Below, in pieces: positions 9,966 through 17,470 of a stretch of 64,000 bases of DNA. Every line of letters begins with the position of its first letter. Position 1 is the stretch's first letter. Below the pieces are notes generated by a model. The model was not told the origin of the DNA, did no database searches, and saw only the letters and a list, made by a program, of their open reading frames with translations. Source of the stretch: Nitrospira sp. (GTDB lineage Bacteria > Nitrospirota > Nitrospiria > Nitrospirales > Nitrospiraceae). Location of the stretch: positions 1,040,734 to 1,104,733 of the forward strand of contig CP092081.1 of NCBI GenBank assembly GCA_022226935.1, in the 5' to 3' direction. Position numbers and translations under genes: made by a program.

Positions 9966-10276
9966 AGTTTCGCGATCTTATGTGAGCGTGGTCTACATTG
10001 CAAGGTAACCAGCGAGCCCGCGCCAGGCAAGGCGTGAGCCGCCTTCAGGAATGTTCCCTACGCACACCTGTCGCTTTTCTGAAACGGTTGTCTCCTGCCG
10101 TTGTTCACAAAACAGCACCCTTTATGAGGCGTCTCTAACGTGTCGCGCTTGAACCACGCAAATCAGGCTGAACCCCGCATACTCATCGTCTGGCACGCTT
10201 GATGCTGTATGTAGAGATAGCTATTCGCCGAGTCAGTGAACCATCAACCTTGTTGTACGAGAGGGAGGAAGTCACG
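9966..10276. other. Intergenic region between lgt and the YtxH gene
   Basis: A 311-base non-coding stretch between divergent genes. The only structure I can support is the sigma-54 promoter match at 10191-10206 and, just before the YtxH gene, the ribosome site GAGGGAGGAA at 10261-10270. No RNA gene or repeat was recognised in the left two thirds. Confidence 0.5.
10191..10206 (+). promoter_or_regulatory. Predicted sigma-54 (-24/-12) promoter of the YtxH gene
   Basis: TGGCACGCTTGATGCT has a perfect -24 box (TGGCACG), and GG and GC are separated by exactly 10 bases. The -12 box is ATGC rather than the consensus TTGC. The expected transcription start is near 10217, about 60 bases before the ATG at 10277. 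Confidence 0.6.
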
Positions 10277-10528
10277 ATGTCTACCAAGGGGCGCGAAGCA
10301 GCCAAGATTGCAGCGATCATCGGTGGCGGGGCGGTTGTGGGCGCGGCGTTGGGTCTGTTGTTGGCGCCGAAGTCCGGTGCGGAAACACGGCGCGATGTCG
10401 CCCGCTATGCCAAGAAAGCCCAGCTTCAGGCGACCCGGTTCAGCCGTTCCGTGAAAACCGGCGTGTCGACGATGGTGGAACGTAGCAAGGCGCTGGTGAA
10501 GAAAGACGATCAGAAGGAAGCCGCCTAG
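10277..10528 (+). CDS. YtxH domain protein
   Basis: An 83-residue protein with one glycine/alanine-rich hydrophobic segment (about residues 12-30) followed by LLAPKSGAETRRD, the hallmark of the YtxH family (general-stress-associated small membrane proteins). The C-terminal half is basic and helical, rich in Lys and Arg. I chose the ATG at 10277 because GAGGGAGGAA lies 6 bases upstream; the longer in-frame start at 10199 has no such signal. The gene is monocistronic: it has its own sigma-54-like promoter and a 13-bp hairpin downstream. The biochemical role of the family is not established. Confidence 0.8.
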   Translation: MSTKGREAAKIAAIIGGGAVVGAALGLLLAPKSGAETRRDVARYAKKAQLQATRFSRSVKTGVSTMVERSKALVKKDDQKEAA

Positions 10529-10565
10529 CGGCGGTTGACATAGCAGTCGGTCAGAGAGAATGGTG

Positions 10566-10601
10566 TGCAACGGCCTGTTTCATACGGGACAGGCCGTTGC
10601 A
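10566..10601 (+). terminator. Strong hairpin after the YtxH gene
   Basis: A perfect 13-bp inverted repeat, TGCAACGGCCTGT and ACAGGCCGTTGCA, with a 10-base loop, lies 37 bases after the stop codon. It is not followed by a run of T, so it could be a non-canonical terminator or an mRNA-stabilising structure. Confidence 0.55.
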
Positions 10602-10628
10602 TAGTGCAAAGATCTTATCTCCAGCAGC

Positions 10629-10657
10629 TTGACCCTCCGGTACCCGGGTGTTAGATT
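10629..10657 (+). promoter_or_regulatory. Predicted sigma-70-type promoter of tRNA-Leu
   Basis: TTGACC and TAGATT are separated by 17 bases, and the expected start of transcription is about 20 bases before the mature tRNA 5' end at 10685. Confidence 0.55.
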
Positions 10658-10684
10658 TCGCCGCGACGGTTGACGGTTGTTGAC

Positions 10685-10773
10685 GCGGGAGTGGTGGAAT
10701 CGGCAGACACCCAGGACTTAAAATCCTGTGTCATACCAATGGCGTGCGGGTTCAAGTCCCGCCTCCCGCACCA
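10685..10773 (+). tRNA. tRNA-Leu (anticodon TAA)
   Basis: An 89-base tRNA including encoded CCA. The acceptor stem GCGGGAG pairs with CTCCCGC, followed by discriminator A and CCA. The anticodon loop CTTAAAA, closed by AGGA/TCCT, gives anticodon TAA. A long variable arm, as expected for leucine, lies between the anticodon stem and the GCGGGTTCAAGTCCCGC T-arm. It reads UUA (and UUG by wobble) codons. Confidence 0.95.
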
Positions 10774-11044
10774 CAAGACCGGTCAACTGTTTATGGCCCG
10801 CCGCGGTTCGATGTCGTTCAATGACCTCTCCGACTCAATGATCAAGCTCTCGCGGTGCAGATATTCACGTTCTCGAGCGGAGCACTGAGTCATCGTGGGG
10901 TCGATTGATCAGGACATGAGCCTGTCACAAACGACGGGCACTACATCGGGGTTCATCTGTGCTGAAACGCGACAACGTTCCCTCGTCACAGCCGACCGAG
11001 GCAAGACGAGCTTGCCTGTGAACAGGGAGCGGGCAGCAGATCGG

Positions 11045-11389
11045 CTAGAGCCCGCGCACTGATCTGATGGGCTTTTGATAATTTTGGTCGTCGGTGCCGA
11101 GATCGTCATGGCAGATCCGGGAATCGGTCGAGGCCTTGACCTTGTCGATGATGTTGCGAGACACGAGCAGTTCCTTCAGGAGATCCGGCGTGGGAAAGCT
11201 GTCCATCACCACGGCGGGGCAGACCAGAAGGGTGCGCTCAACCACGTTGTTGTGGATCACTTTATATTTCGTATCGGCCAACGGATCTCTCCTCGGCAAG
11301 ATGGCTTCCACGACATGGGGAGCCGGAAATTGCGCCTCGAGAAACTCCTTGATGACTTGTACTTTCCTGCGCGCGTAGTCGTCTGTCAC
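11045..11389 (-). CDS. Conserved-looking hypothetical protein, 114 residues
   Basis: I do not recognise the family. The GTG start at 11389 is preceded by GAAAGGA at good spacing. The protein begins MTDDYARRKVQVIKEFLEAQ and continues with alternating strands and helices, including a segment around TLLVCPAVVMDSF. It has no signal peptide or membrane segment and is probably a small cytoplasmic protein. Open frames on the opposite strand cover the same span, but the leftward frame has the better ribosome site and a more natural amphipathic composition. The gene stands alone between non-coding stretches of about 270-290 bases. Confidence 0.55.
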   Translation of the reverse strand: MTDDYARRKVQVIKEFLEAQFPAPHVVEAILPRRDPLADTKYKVIHNNVVERTLLVCPAVVMDSFPTPDLLKELLVSRNIIDKVKASTDSRICHDDLGTDDQNYQKPIRSVRGL

Positions 11390-11615
11390 GGTCGATAGTC
11401 CTTTCGGATTCCGCCCTGTCGGCTTGCCGGCGGCAGGGGAAGCAGCGGTTGTGGTTTCAGGCCTCTTGTGGCACAGTGCCGTCGGGCAGAGTATTGATAT
11501 TAGGAGAAAAACAGACTGAAAACCAGAGGCTTGTCCAGGTCCGTAGCTGATAGGTCAGATCGTCTCTTGACTGCACAGCGAATAGCCGAGCGCAGCCAGG
11601 ATCTGCCGTGGCGTC

Positions 11616-11624
11616 TGATATACT
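11616..11624 (+). promoter_or_regulatory. Possible extended -10 promoter of the 165-residue hypothetical gene
   Basis: TGATATACT is a TGn-extended -10 box 55 bases before the ATG at 11680. A short inverted repeat GCCAT...ATGGC (11626-11643) lies over the expected transcription start and could be an operator. Both are weak on their own. Confidence 0.3.
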
Positions 11625-11679
11625 TGCCATAGTTAATCATGGCATCGTGCCATTACGCATTCCGGCGGGAGTTTCATAG

Positions 11680-12177
11680 ATGGTCCACCGCACCGCTGAG
11701 GTCACTGTGCAGGGAAACGAATGTTCCGGGGCGGCAGGCGATGCGGCTCCACCATCCACACCAGTTCCGTGTCCCGAGCAGATCTTAAAGGACCCGGACG
11801 GATCTCGTTGCCCGGTCCAAAAATGCGACGGTCGCATGAAGGTCTGCGCCGCGGAGTATGATAGTCGTAGCGGATTGGAATCGCTGGTCTGCACGAAATG
11901 CAAGCATCGGGGCTTGCGATCGCGCGAGGGCGTCATCCCGTTGTTTCGAGGGGGGCACGAGTTCAAATTCAGTTACGGGCCTTCCACGCGCACAGTCACG
12001 GTGGTATTGAGTTCCGCAGCGGTGAATTTGTGGGGCACGCACGGAGTCAATGAGGAACAAGTGGCGAAACTTGCGGCCGAATGGACGCTCCTATGCGGCA
12101 ATACGAAGAAGCCGGTGCAATTGGGACTTCCGTCTGAAGAATTCGCCGACTTTTATCTCTACTTCTGCGGAAAGTAA
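11680..12177 (+). CDS. Hypothetical cysteine-rich protein, 165 residues
   Basis: No family recognised. The N-terminal 35 residues are low complexity (Ala, Pro, Gly, Thr). Next comes a cysteine cluster, CPVQKC at about residues 45-50 and VCTKCKHRG at about residues 71-78, which could form a zinc ribbon. The C-terminal half (about 85-165) mixes strands and helices and ends LYFCGK. There is no signal peptide. A GGCGGGAG element lies about 10 bases before the ATG. Zinc binding is inferred from cysteine spacing only. Confidence 0.5.
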   Translation: MVHRTAEVTVQGNECSGAAGDAAPPSTPVPCPEQILKDPDGSRCPVQKCDGRMKVCAAEYDSRSGLESLVCTKCKHRGLRSREGVIPLFRGGHEFKFSYGPSTRTVTVVLSSAAVNLWGTHGVNEEQVAKLAAEWTLLCGNTKKPVQLGLPSEEFADFYLYFCGK

Positions 12178-12273
12178 TGCGGTCTCCCTTCCGGTGCAGT
12201 CATCGCCACCTCACCATATTCTCCTATCCTTCTTTGAAGAGCCTGACACGCGCACTGTCTGCCGGTGGACCGC

Positions 12274-12840
12274 CTACCACTTTCCCAGCCAATTCCGGCA
12301 TCCTGCGTAATACGACGCGATCGCAATAGCCAAAACGAAGAGCACCTGCATGACGTGTTGCACCAACACGCTTGGGTCGATGGTGCGCGTGACAAACAGG
12401 ATACCCGCCGCAATCAGGGTGACGACGAAGGTGGTCCGTTTAGGGCAGAGACTGCCGTCGCGCTTACTTTGTGCCGCCAAGACAATCCACACACAGGCCC
12501 ACCCGATCGCGCCGACGACGAGGGCGGCGGCAAGGTCGGTCATGCCGACCATCAGACTACTGAAACCGAGTTCCATTTTTGGGCGCCGCGGCAACTCGAT
12601 CCGAATGCGGTAGAGTTCGCCGACTGATAGCGCTAGCCAGATCAGCACGATCCCGAGCACAAAACTCCCGCGGCCCATTTCTTCCGAGAAGAGACGTTTC
12701 CGCGGCGCGGCTCCCGCGGCGGATTTCAGCGGAAAGCCTTCGAAGTGTGGAGTAAAGTCGTACCCGCATTCGCAATACTGCGCGGCATCGGGGTTGGCCA
12801 GGAGACAGCGGGGACACTCAAGCGGAATGGGTTTACTCAT
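12274..12840 (-). CDS. Membrane protein with N-terminal zinc ribbon
   Basis: A 188-residue protein. Residues about 9-26 carry CPRC and CECG (two cysteine pairs 14 residues apart), a typical short zinc ribbon. Four hydrophobic segments follow (roughly residues 58-75, 93-125, 137-152 and 160-178), so the ribbon should sit on one face of the inner membrane. It is divergent from the DUF423 gene, with 69 bases between the two starts. I do not recognise a functional family. Confidence 0.6.
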   Translation of the reverse strand: MSKPIPLECPRCLLANPDAAQYCECGYDFTPHFEGFPLKSAAGAAPRKRLFSEEMGRGSFVLGIVLIWLALSVGELYRIRIELPRRPKMELGFSSLMVGMTDLAAALVVGAIGWACVWIVLAAQSKRDGSLCPKRTTFVVTLIAAGILFVTRTIDPSVLVQHVMQVLFVLAIAIASYYAGCRNWLGKW

Positions 12841-12909
12841 TTCCGATCGACATTCGTGTTAGAATCTCGCGCCTTGCCTCCGGTAGAGGCGGGCCTTCAC
12901 GAGGTTTGT

Positions 12910-13302
12910 ATGCAGGAATCAACGCCATCGTTCCGATTCGCATTTGTCGGGGCGCTGTGTGCGGCGGCGGCCGTGGCAGCCGGCGCGTTCGGGGCACACG
13001 CTCTGAAATCGGTTCTGGAGCCGGCCATGCTCACTGTATATGAAACGGCGGCGCGCTACCAAATGTACCATGCTCTCGGCCTCTTTGTCGTAGCCTGGTT
13101 GTCTCGTGAGACCAACAATCCACTGGCGATCAAGGCTGGTTGGTTGTTCTGCGCCGGCATTCTCCTGTTCAGCGGGAGTTTGTATCTTGTGGCGCTGGCT
13201 GGAATCAAATGGATGGGCGCACTCACTCCCTTGGGCGGGGTGTCGTTTATCAGCGGCTGGGCTTGCGTCGCCTGGACCGCTTGGCGAGCCGGCCGACCTT
13301 AG
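12910..13302 (+). CDS. DUF423 family membrane protein
   Basis: A 130-residue protein with four membrane segments. The motif AGAFGAHALKSVL near residues 22-35 and RYQMYHALGL near 58-67 are characteristic of the DUF423 (YgdD-like) family of small inner-membrane proteins of unknown function. The ATG at 12910 follows CGAGG and excludes the hydrophilic upstream extension of the longer frame starting at 12745. It converges with the next gene, and the two stop codons overlap by 4 bases. Confidence 0.8.
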   Translation: MQESTPSFRFAFVGALCAAAAVAAGAFGAHALKSVLEPAMLTVYETAARYQMYHALGLFVVAWLSRETNNPLAIKAGWLFCAGILLFSGSLYLVALAGIKWMGALTPLGGVSFISGWACVAWTAWRAGRP

Positions 13303-14267
13303 TGATGCTGGCGACGCGGTGAGGTCGGTTTGCCCCCATCGTTGAAACAGCTGGCAGTGCGTTTGCCGGTGATGGAACCCCATCCCCCCGCCGTATTCAC
13401 GAAGGTGCCTTCCAACCGTTGTCCCTCTCCGGAAAAAAGCAGACTGTCTTCCTGCACACCGGCTCTGGTTTCCCATCGTAGATAGACGCTATCGCCCAAG
13501 ACAATGATCTCCGCTGGACTGGTGGCCGACACTGATCCCGGAGGAGCAAAGATGACCGCCGTCTTTTCTTCGCGATGATTTTGGTGATTGTGAATGGACC
13601 ATTGCCAGGTCCCGCACAACCGCACAAGGCCGCGCTGCTGTCTCACCTGGTCTTTCCAATTGTAGATCCTGAACCATTCGCGATGCACGGTGTCGATAGC
13701 CCAGGCTTCGATCTGGGCCACAGCTCCGCCGATGAGAGCCGCGGTCTCTTCTGTCGGCGCGGTTGCAGTGAGCGACTGCAGGCGCCCCAGCGCTGGAGCC
13801 AGCGTGGTGCCTTCGCTCAACCAGGCCGTCTGTGCCTCAATCCGTTTTTTCATGTCTTCACGCGATTCTGCTGCGCCGGATGTGCCAAGGTCTCGAGCGG
13901 CTTGTGCCAATTGCCATGCGGTCAACCCGCGCACCAACTCATTGGCGGCTTGCGTCAGATCAGTGATGAGCAGTTCTTGACTCATCGTCGGAGTCAGCCC
14001 TTTGGCCCCGACGGTCATCGCGGCATCGCCCAACCCCAACTGCGGGCCGATCACCGTCTTGAATAGGGGCAGTGCCTCACCCTGCGCGGGAAGAGCCGAC
14101 AACTGCGCCGCATTGGCCCGCGCCACATCCTGAAAGGCCGGCAGGCGGTTGGCCAGAGTCGGCTTGGGTGGAGAAGATACCTCGTCGGCACGGACAGCGA
14201 TCGGCGCGGTCAGCAGGGTGGCGACGCAGCAGGCGACGAGGAGGAGGCGAACACGAAAATTCGGCAT
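13299..14267 (-). CDS. Secreted hypothetical protein, 322 residues
   Basis: The product starts MPNFRVRLLLVACCVATLL and has a classical signal peptide ending near PIAVRADE, so it should be exported. The middle is helical (many Ala, Gln and Leu). The C-terminal third is strand-rich with aromatic and Gly residues (LVRLCGTWQWSIHNHQNH, then GQRLEGTFVNTAGGWGSITG), suggesting a small beta domain. The frame is open to 14435, but that would overlap the hydrolase gene and bury the signal peptide, so I place the start at 14267. It is probably cotranscribed with the hydrolase upstream. Function unknown. Confidence 0.6.
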   Translation of the reverse strand: MPNFRVRLLLVACCVATLLTAPIAVRADEVSSPPKPTLANRLPAFQDVARANAAQLSALPAQGEALPLFKTVIGPQLGLGDAAMTVGAKGLTPTMSQELLITDLTQAANELVRGLTAWQLAQAARDLGTSGAAESREDMKKRIEAQTAWLSEGTTLAPALGRLQSLTATAPTEETAALIGGAVAQIEAWAIDTVHREWFRIYNWKDQVRQQRGLVRLCGTWQWSIHNHQNHREEKTAVIFAPPGSVSATSPAEIIVLGDSVYLRWETRAGVQEDSLLFSGEGQRLEGTFVNTAGGWGSITGKRTASCFNDGGKPTSPRRQHH

Positions 14268-14364
14268 GGGGCTATGTTCTTTCTCTGCGAGAAGGAGAGT
14301 ACCCACATGAGGCGGGCGAAAAGAATCGGTCGACGCCGTCACTACCGGGTCACCCACGATACGG

Positions 14365-15156
14365 TTAGGTTCCCTGGAAACAGGTTTTGAGAAATGCCAC
14401 GGTGGCATCCCAGGCCTGTGCGGTCGCTGCGGCATTGTGCTCGGCTTGTCTGGTTTCGTCGCAGAAGGCGTGGGTGGTACCGGGATAGGTCTTGATCTCG
14501 ATACGTTTACCCTGGGCCGCAGCGGTCCGGAGCAGATCGACGTCTGCTTGTGTCGCCCACGTATCGTTCTCCGCCTGGTGGTACAGCAAGGGACTCATCA
14601 TGTTGGTGAGTTGATCCGGCGCCGTGACTTTGCCGTAATAGGCCACCGCGGCCCGCAACCGTTTGCGCTGGCAAGCAAAGCGGATCGCCAATGTGGCACC
14701 CAGGCCGAATCCGACGACTCCATGGATATTTCGCTTCGTGCGTTCGGTCGTATTGAGATATTCGCAGCAGGTGTTGATGTCCTGGAGCAGGAGTGACTCG
14801 TTGCACTTGGCCGCCAACGCTTCCGCGACTTCGGCATTGGCCGTGACCATGCCGCCGAGCCGGCCATAGAGTTTCGGGATGATCACACCGTATCCCTCGC
14901 ACGCTAAACGCGCCCCCAGGGCCGTAATCTGAGAATTCATGCCCCACCAGTCATGCAAGAGCACGATTCCGGGATAGGTGACCTTGTCCTGCGGCCAGAA
15001 CTGAATGCATTCCACATGGACGTCTTTGCTGATTCGCGTGCGGATGTAGGGATCCACCATCGCATCGGTCGGAGTGGGAATCGCCATTCCACTCGGAAAG
15101 CGAGCCGTGCCGGTTCCAATCTGATTCAGGGAAAATGGTGCGGTCTGCGTAGTCAT
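14365..15156 (-). CDS. Dienelactone hydrolase family protein lacking the usual nucleophile
   Basis: A 263-residue alpha/beta hydrolase. The fold is clear: GIVLLHDWWGMNSQI supplies the oxyanion region, followed by a nucleophile-elbow region, then ENDTW (Asp about 198) and GTTHAFCDE (His about 229). At the elbow, family members have GxCxGG (Cys) or a Ser. Here the sequence is VVGFGLGATL, with Gly at residue 151 in the nucleophile position, read directly from GGC. The protein may therefore be non-hydrolytic or use another residue. There is no signal peptide. It is transcribed leftward and is probably in an operon with the secreted protein at 13299. Confidence 0.8.
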   Translation of the reverse strand: MTTQTAPFSLNQIGTGTARFPSGMAIPTPTDAMVDPYIRTRISKDVHVECIQFWPQDKVTYPGIVLLHDWWGMNSQITALGARLACEGYGVIIPKLYGRLGGMVTANAEVAEALAAKCNESLLLQDINTCCEYLNTTERTKRNIHGVVGFGLGATLAIRFACQRKRLRAAVAYYGKVTAPDQLTNMMSPLLYHQAENDTWATQADVDLLRTAAAQGKRIEIKTYPGTTHAFCDETRQAEHNAAATAQAWDATVAFLKTCFQGT

Positions 15157-15310
15157 GGGCGATCGGGTCCTTTCTCGATTGGCGTCTGCGTCCAGCGGGT
15201 AGCCGCCTGGTACTATAGGGAGCGGATTTGCACATTGTCAATCGACGCAACCGTGGCGGAACGAGGAGTCTTGACCCGTTGAAGTCGGGGCGGTACAGTG
15301 CGCGCCCACG

Positions 15311-16297
15311 ATGCCTCACGAATCTCGCATACCGCTCGGAATTGGCTTGGTCGGGCTTGGCCATCACGGCAGCCGTTACGCCAAACATCTCTTGCACGAC
15401 CTTCCCGAGGCCCGTCTGGTTGCTGTGTGCCGACGCCGGACCGAGAAGGGAAATGGCTTGGCCGACGCGCCGACCGTTCCCTGCTATTCTGACTATCTCG
15501 AGTTGATTGCCGATTCTCGGGTGGAGGCTGTCGTGGTGGTGACGCCGCCTGTATTGAATCGAGACATTTGTCTATCCGTTGCACTGGCGAAGAAGGCGCT
15601 CTTAGTGGAGAAGCCGCTGGCGACGACGGCGGAGGACGCGCGCGCCATTGCGCAGGCGGCGCAGGCGAGCGGGCAGGTGATGATGACGGCACAGACTCTG
15701 CGCTTTGATGCGGCAGTGACGGCGCTGCGTGCGCGGCAGGCGGAGGCCGGGGCGCTTCAGTATCTCAGCCTGGCCAGTCGAATGGAACCGCATGCGGAGA
15801 CTGAGGATTGGGGGTTCGGCGGGCGAGGCTGTGTCCTCGAGATCGGCATCCACCTTCTGGATTTGGTCCGTGTCTTGACGCAAGACGAGGTTCACACGGT
15901 GTGCTGTGAGATGGATCGCGTGGCGCCTGCTGGTGGTGAGCGGCGAATGCTGGGGCGCTTGACGACCAGAAGCGGGTTGGTCTGCCTGCTGGATGTGTCC
16001 CGGGTCACATCGGGGCGGATCGGGCGGGTGGAACTGATCGGCAGTGAAGGGCAGTTATCGGCGGACTGGTGCGGGCAGCGTGTGACACGAGTCTCCGCCC
16101 GGCATGGCGCCGGAGAGTGGCCGACCGCGGCGGAACCAACCGTGCTCAGCACGCTGCGAGCCTTCGTGCGATCCGTGCGCGAGAACTTGCCGCCTGCTAT
16201 CACCATCGAAGACGGCAAGCGCGCCGTTGAAATTGCCGAGGCCTGTTACGCCTCCGCCCGCCAGGGTGGGCAGGTGGTCACGGTCGAGTACCGGTGA
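15311..16297 (+). CDS. Gfo/Idh/MocA family NAD(P)-dependent oxidoreductase
   Basis: A 328-residue two-domain oxidoreductase. The N-terminal Rossmann fold contains GIGLVGLGHHGSRYAKHL (residues about 10-27), and the family's EKPLATT motif with the conserved Lys is at about residues 98-104. The C-terminal domain carries the LEIGIHLLDLVRVL helix with the conserved His. Such enzymes oxidise or reduce sugars, inositol or related compounds; the substrate cannot be read from sequence. It stands alone, converging with the small AsnC-type gene with one base between the stop codons. Confidence 0.85.
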   Translation: MPHESRIPLGIGLVGLGHHGSRYAKHLLHDLPEARLVAVCRRRTEKGNGLADAPTVPCYSDYLELIADSRVEAVVVVTPPVLNRDICLSVALAKKALLVEKPLATTAEDARAIAQAAQASGQVMMTAQTLRFDAAVTALRARQAEAGALQYLSLASRMEPHAETEDWGFGGRGCVLEIGIHLLDLVRVLTQDEVHTVCCEMDRVAPAGGERRMLGRLTTRSGLVCLLDVSRVTSGRIGRVELIGSEGQLSADWCGQRVTRVSARHGAGEWPTAAEPTVLSTLRAFVRSVRENLPPAITIEDGKRAVEIAEACYASARQGGQVVTVEYR

Positions 16298-16298
16298 G

Positions 16299-16535
16299 CT
16301 AGGTTTCCGCGACGATGTGTGTATCGGTTTCTTCCACGCCTTCGATGGCATGAATCCGCGTAATCACCACATCGGACAGCGCCCGCTCATCTGCCACATT
16401 GATAAAGACGAAAATGTCGGGTTGGCCGAAACAGGCATGGATCTGCTCGACTCCCGCAATGCCCTTCAGCGCCGTGAGGACGGACTTCCCTTTGCCGGCC
16501 TTGACCTTGATGAGAATGTACGCTTTCGTTGCCAT
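16299..16535 (-). CDS. Stand-alone Lrp/AsnC ligand-binding (RAM) domain protein
   Basis: A 78-residue protein matching only the C-terminal effector domain of Lrp/AsnC regulators: KAYILIKVKAGKGKSVLTAL...GVEQIHACFGQPDIFVFINV...ALSDVVITRIHAIEGVEETDTHIV has the alternating strand-helix pattern and the Gly-rich FGQPDIF turn. There is no helix-turn-helix, so it cannot bind DNA by itself. Such stand-alone domains form small-molecule-binding oligomers, and the ligand here is unknown. The ATG at 16535 has a purine-rich AGGAGG about 5 bases upstream. Confidence 0.8.
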   Translation of the reverse strand: MATKAYILIKVKAGKGKSVLTALKGIAGVEQIHACFGQPDIFVFINVADERALSDVVITRIHAIEGVEETDTHIVAET

Positions 16536-16608
16536 GATGCCTCCTCAAGCTGCGATTCGTAAAAGAGTGCGATGGATGATGGTGGCTGCGCTCGTTGCTA
16601 GGGGATAG

Positions 16609-17244
16609 TCATTCCGATTTGGCCCCTGGCATCTCCCGGCGGCGCTGGGCATAGACTTCTTGGAAGCTTTTGCCTTGAGTGGAAAATGCGCGGCTGCTCT
16701 GTTGGTACAATTCCGCGAGGATGTCGAAATCCTGTTTCCCGATATTGAATTCCCGGAACCCCTCACTGAGACCGTCGGCGTTCCAGGCCGTTTCGAATTG
16801 TCCGGCCGTCATCACCGCATCGAACGTATCTGCCGACCACCCGCTTTGGCGGAAGGAGGTTTCCACTTCGTCGGCTCTCGATCCCAGCTTGGCGCGATGG
16901 GCCTCCGTAAAAAACTGCCGGACGGCCGGATGATCGCTCTTGAGAAAGGCGGACTGGAATTGGATGACCGCCTTGATGATCCGATTGGCCTGGGGGGTGC
17001 CTTCAGGAGGCAGAATCCCGGCGTCTTCAAAGGTGGCTAGCATGGCCATCACCGAACCGATATAGACCGATGACGTCCGTGCCGGCTGGGCAACCGTTCG
17101 CATCACCGGTGTCGGTTGAATGACCGGCTGACTCCAGCTTGTATCAGGAACCAGCGGCGCGAGAGAGAGGAGGGTGATGGCCAGATAGGCTCTGATGAAG
17201 GGGCTCGGTGCCTCTCCCAGCCGTGCTACTGGAGCTGCAGGCAT
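16609..17244 (-). CDS. Secreted hypothetical protein, about 211 residues
   Basis: No family recognised. I prefer the start at 17244 (MPAAPVARLGEAPSPF), which puts a hydrophobic signal-like segment (YLAITLLSLAPLVPDTSWS) near the N-terminus; the frame is open to 17292. The mature part is helical and mostly polar, with FQSAFLKSDHPAVRQFF and a Gln/Arg-rich C-terminus (QGKSFQEVYAQRRREM). It is probably periplasmic. It is divergent from the yifB gene. Confidence 0.55.
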   Translation of the reverse strand: MPAAPVARLGEAPSPFIRAYLAITLLSLAPLVPDTSWSQPVIQPTPVMRTVAQPARTSSVYIGSVMAMLATFEDAGILPPEGTPQANRIIKAVIQFQSAFLKSDHPAVRQFFTEAHRAKLGSRADEVETSFRQSGWSADTFDAVMTAGQFETAWNADGLSEGFREFNIGKQDFDILAELYQQSSRAFSTQGKSFQEVYAQRRREMPGAKSE

Positions 17245-17470
17245 GACAGCACTCGTATTGACACGACCACGGCAATCCAAGGGAGACGACATGGCGGCAT
17301 TATACAGAAGCGCCGCTACGCACGCTACCGCGGGAAACTAGACCCTCTAGGAGTCCGTGGCATCATTGAATTCAACGGAGGCAACTGCCTATAATTCGGC
17401 CACTGGAGCCAATTTGCGACCAGTTGACCGCCCTTCTTCATGACGGATTGATGGCGTGCCGGAGGAATCT

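Noticed and set aside
10670-10888. An open frame across the tRNA-Leu gene
   Set aside because: It reads through the tRNA and has no ribosome site; the tRNA fold is complete.
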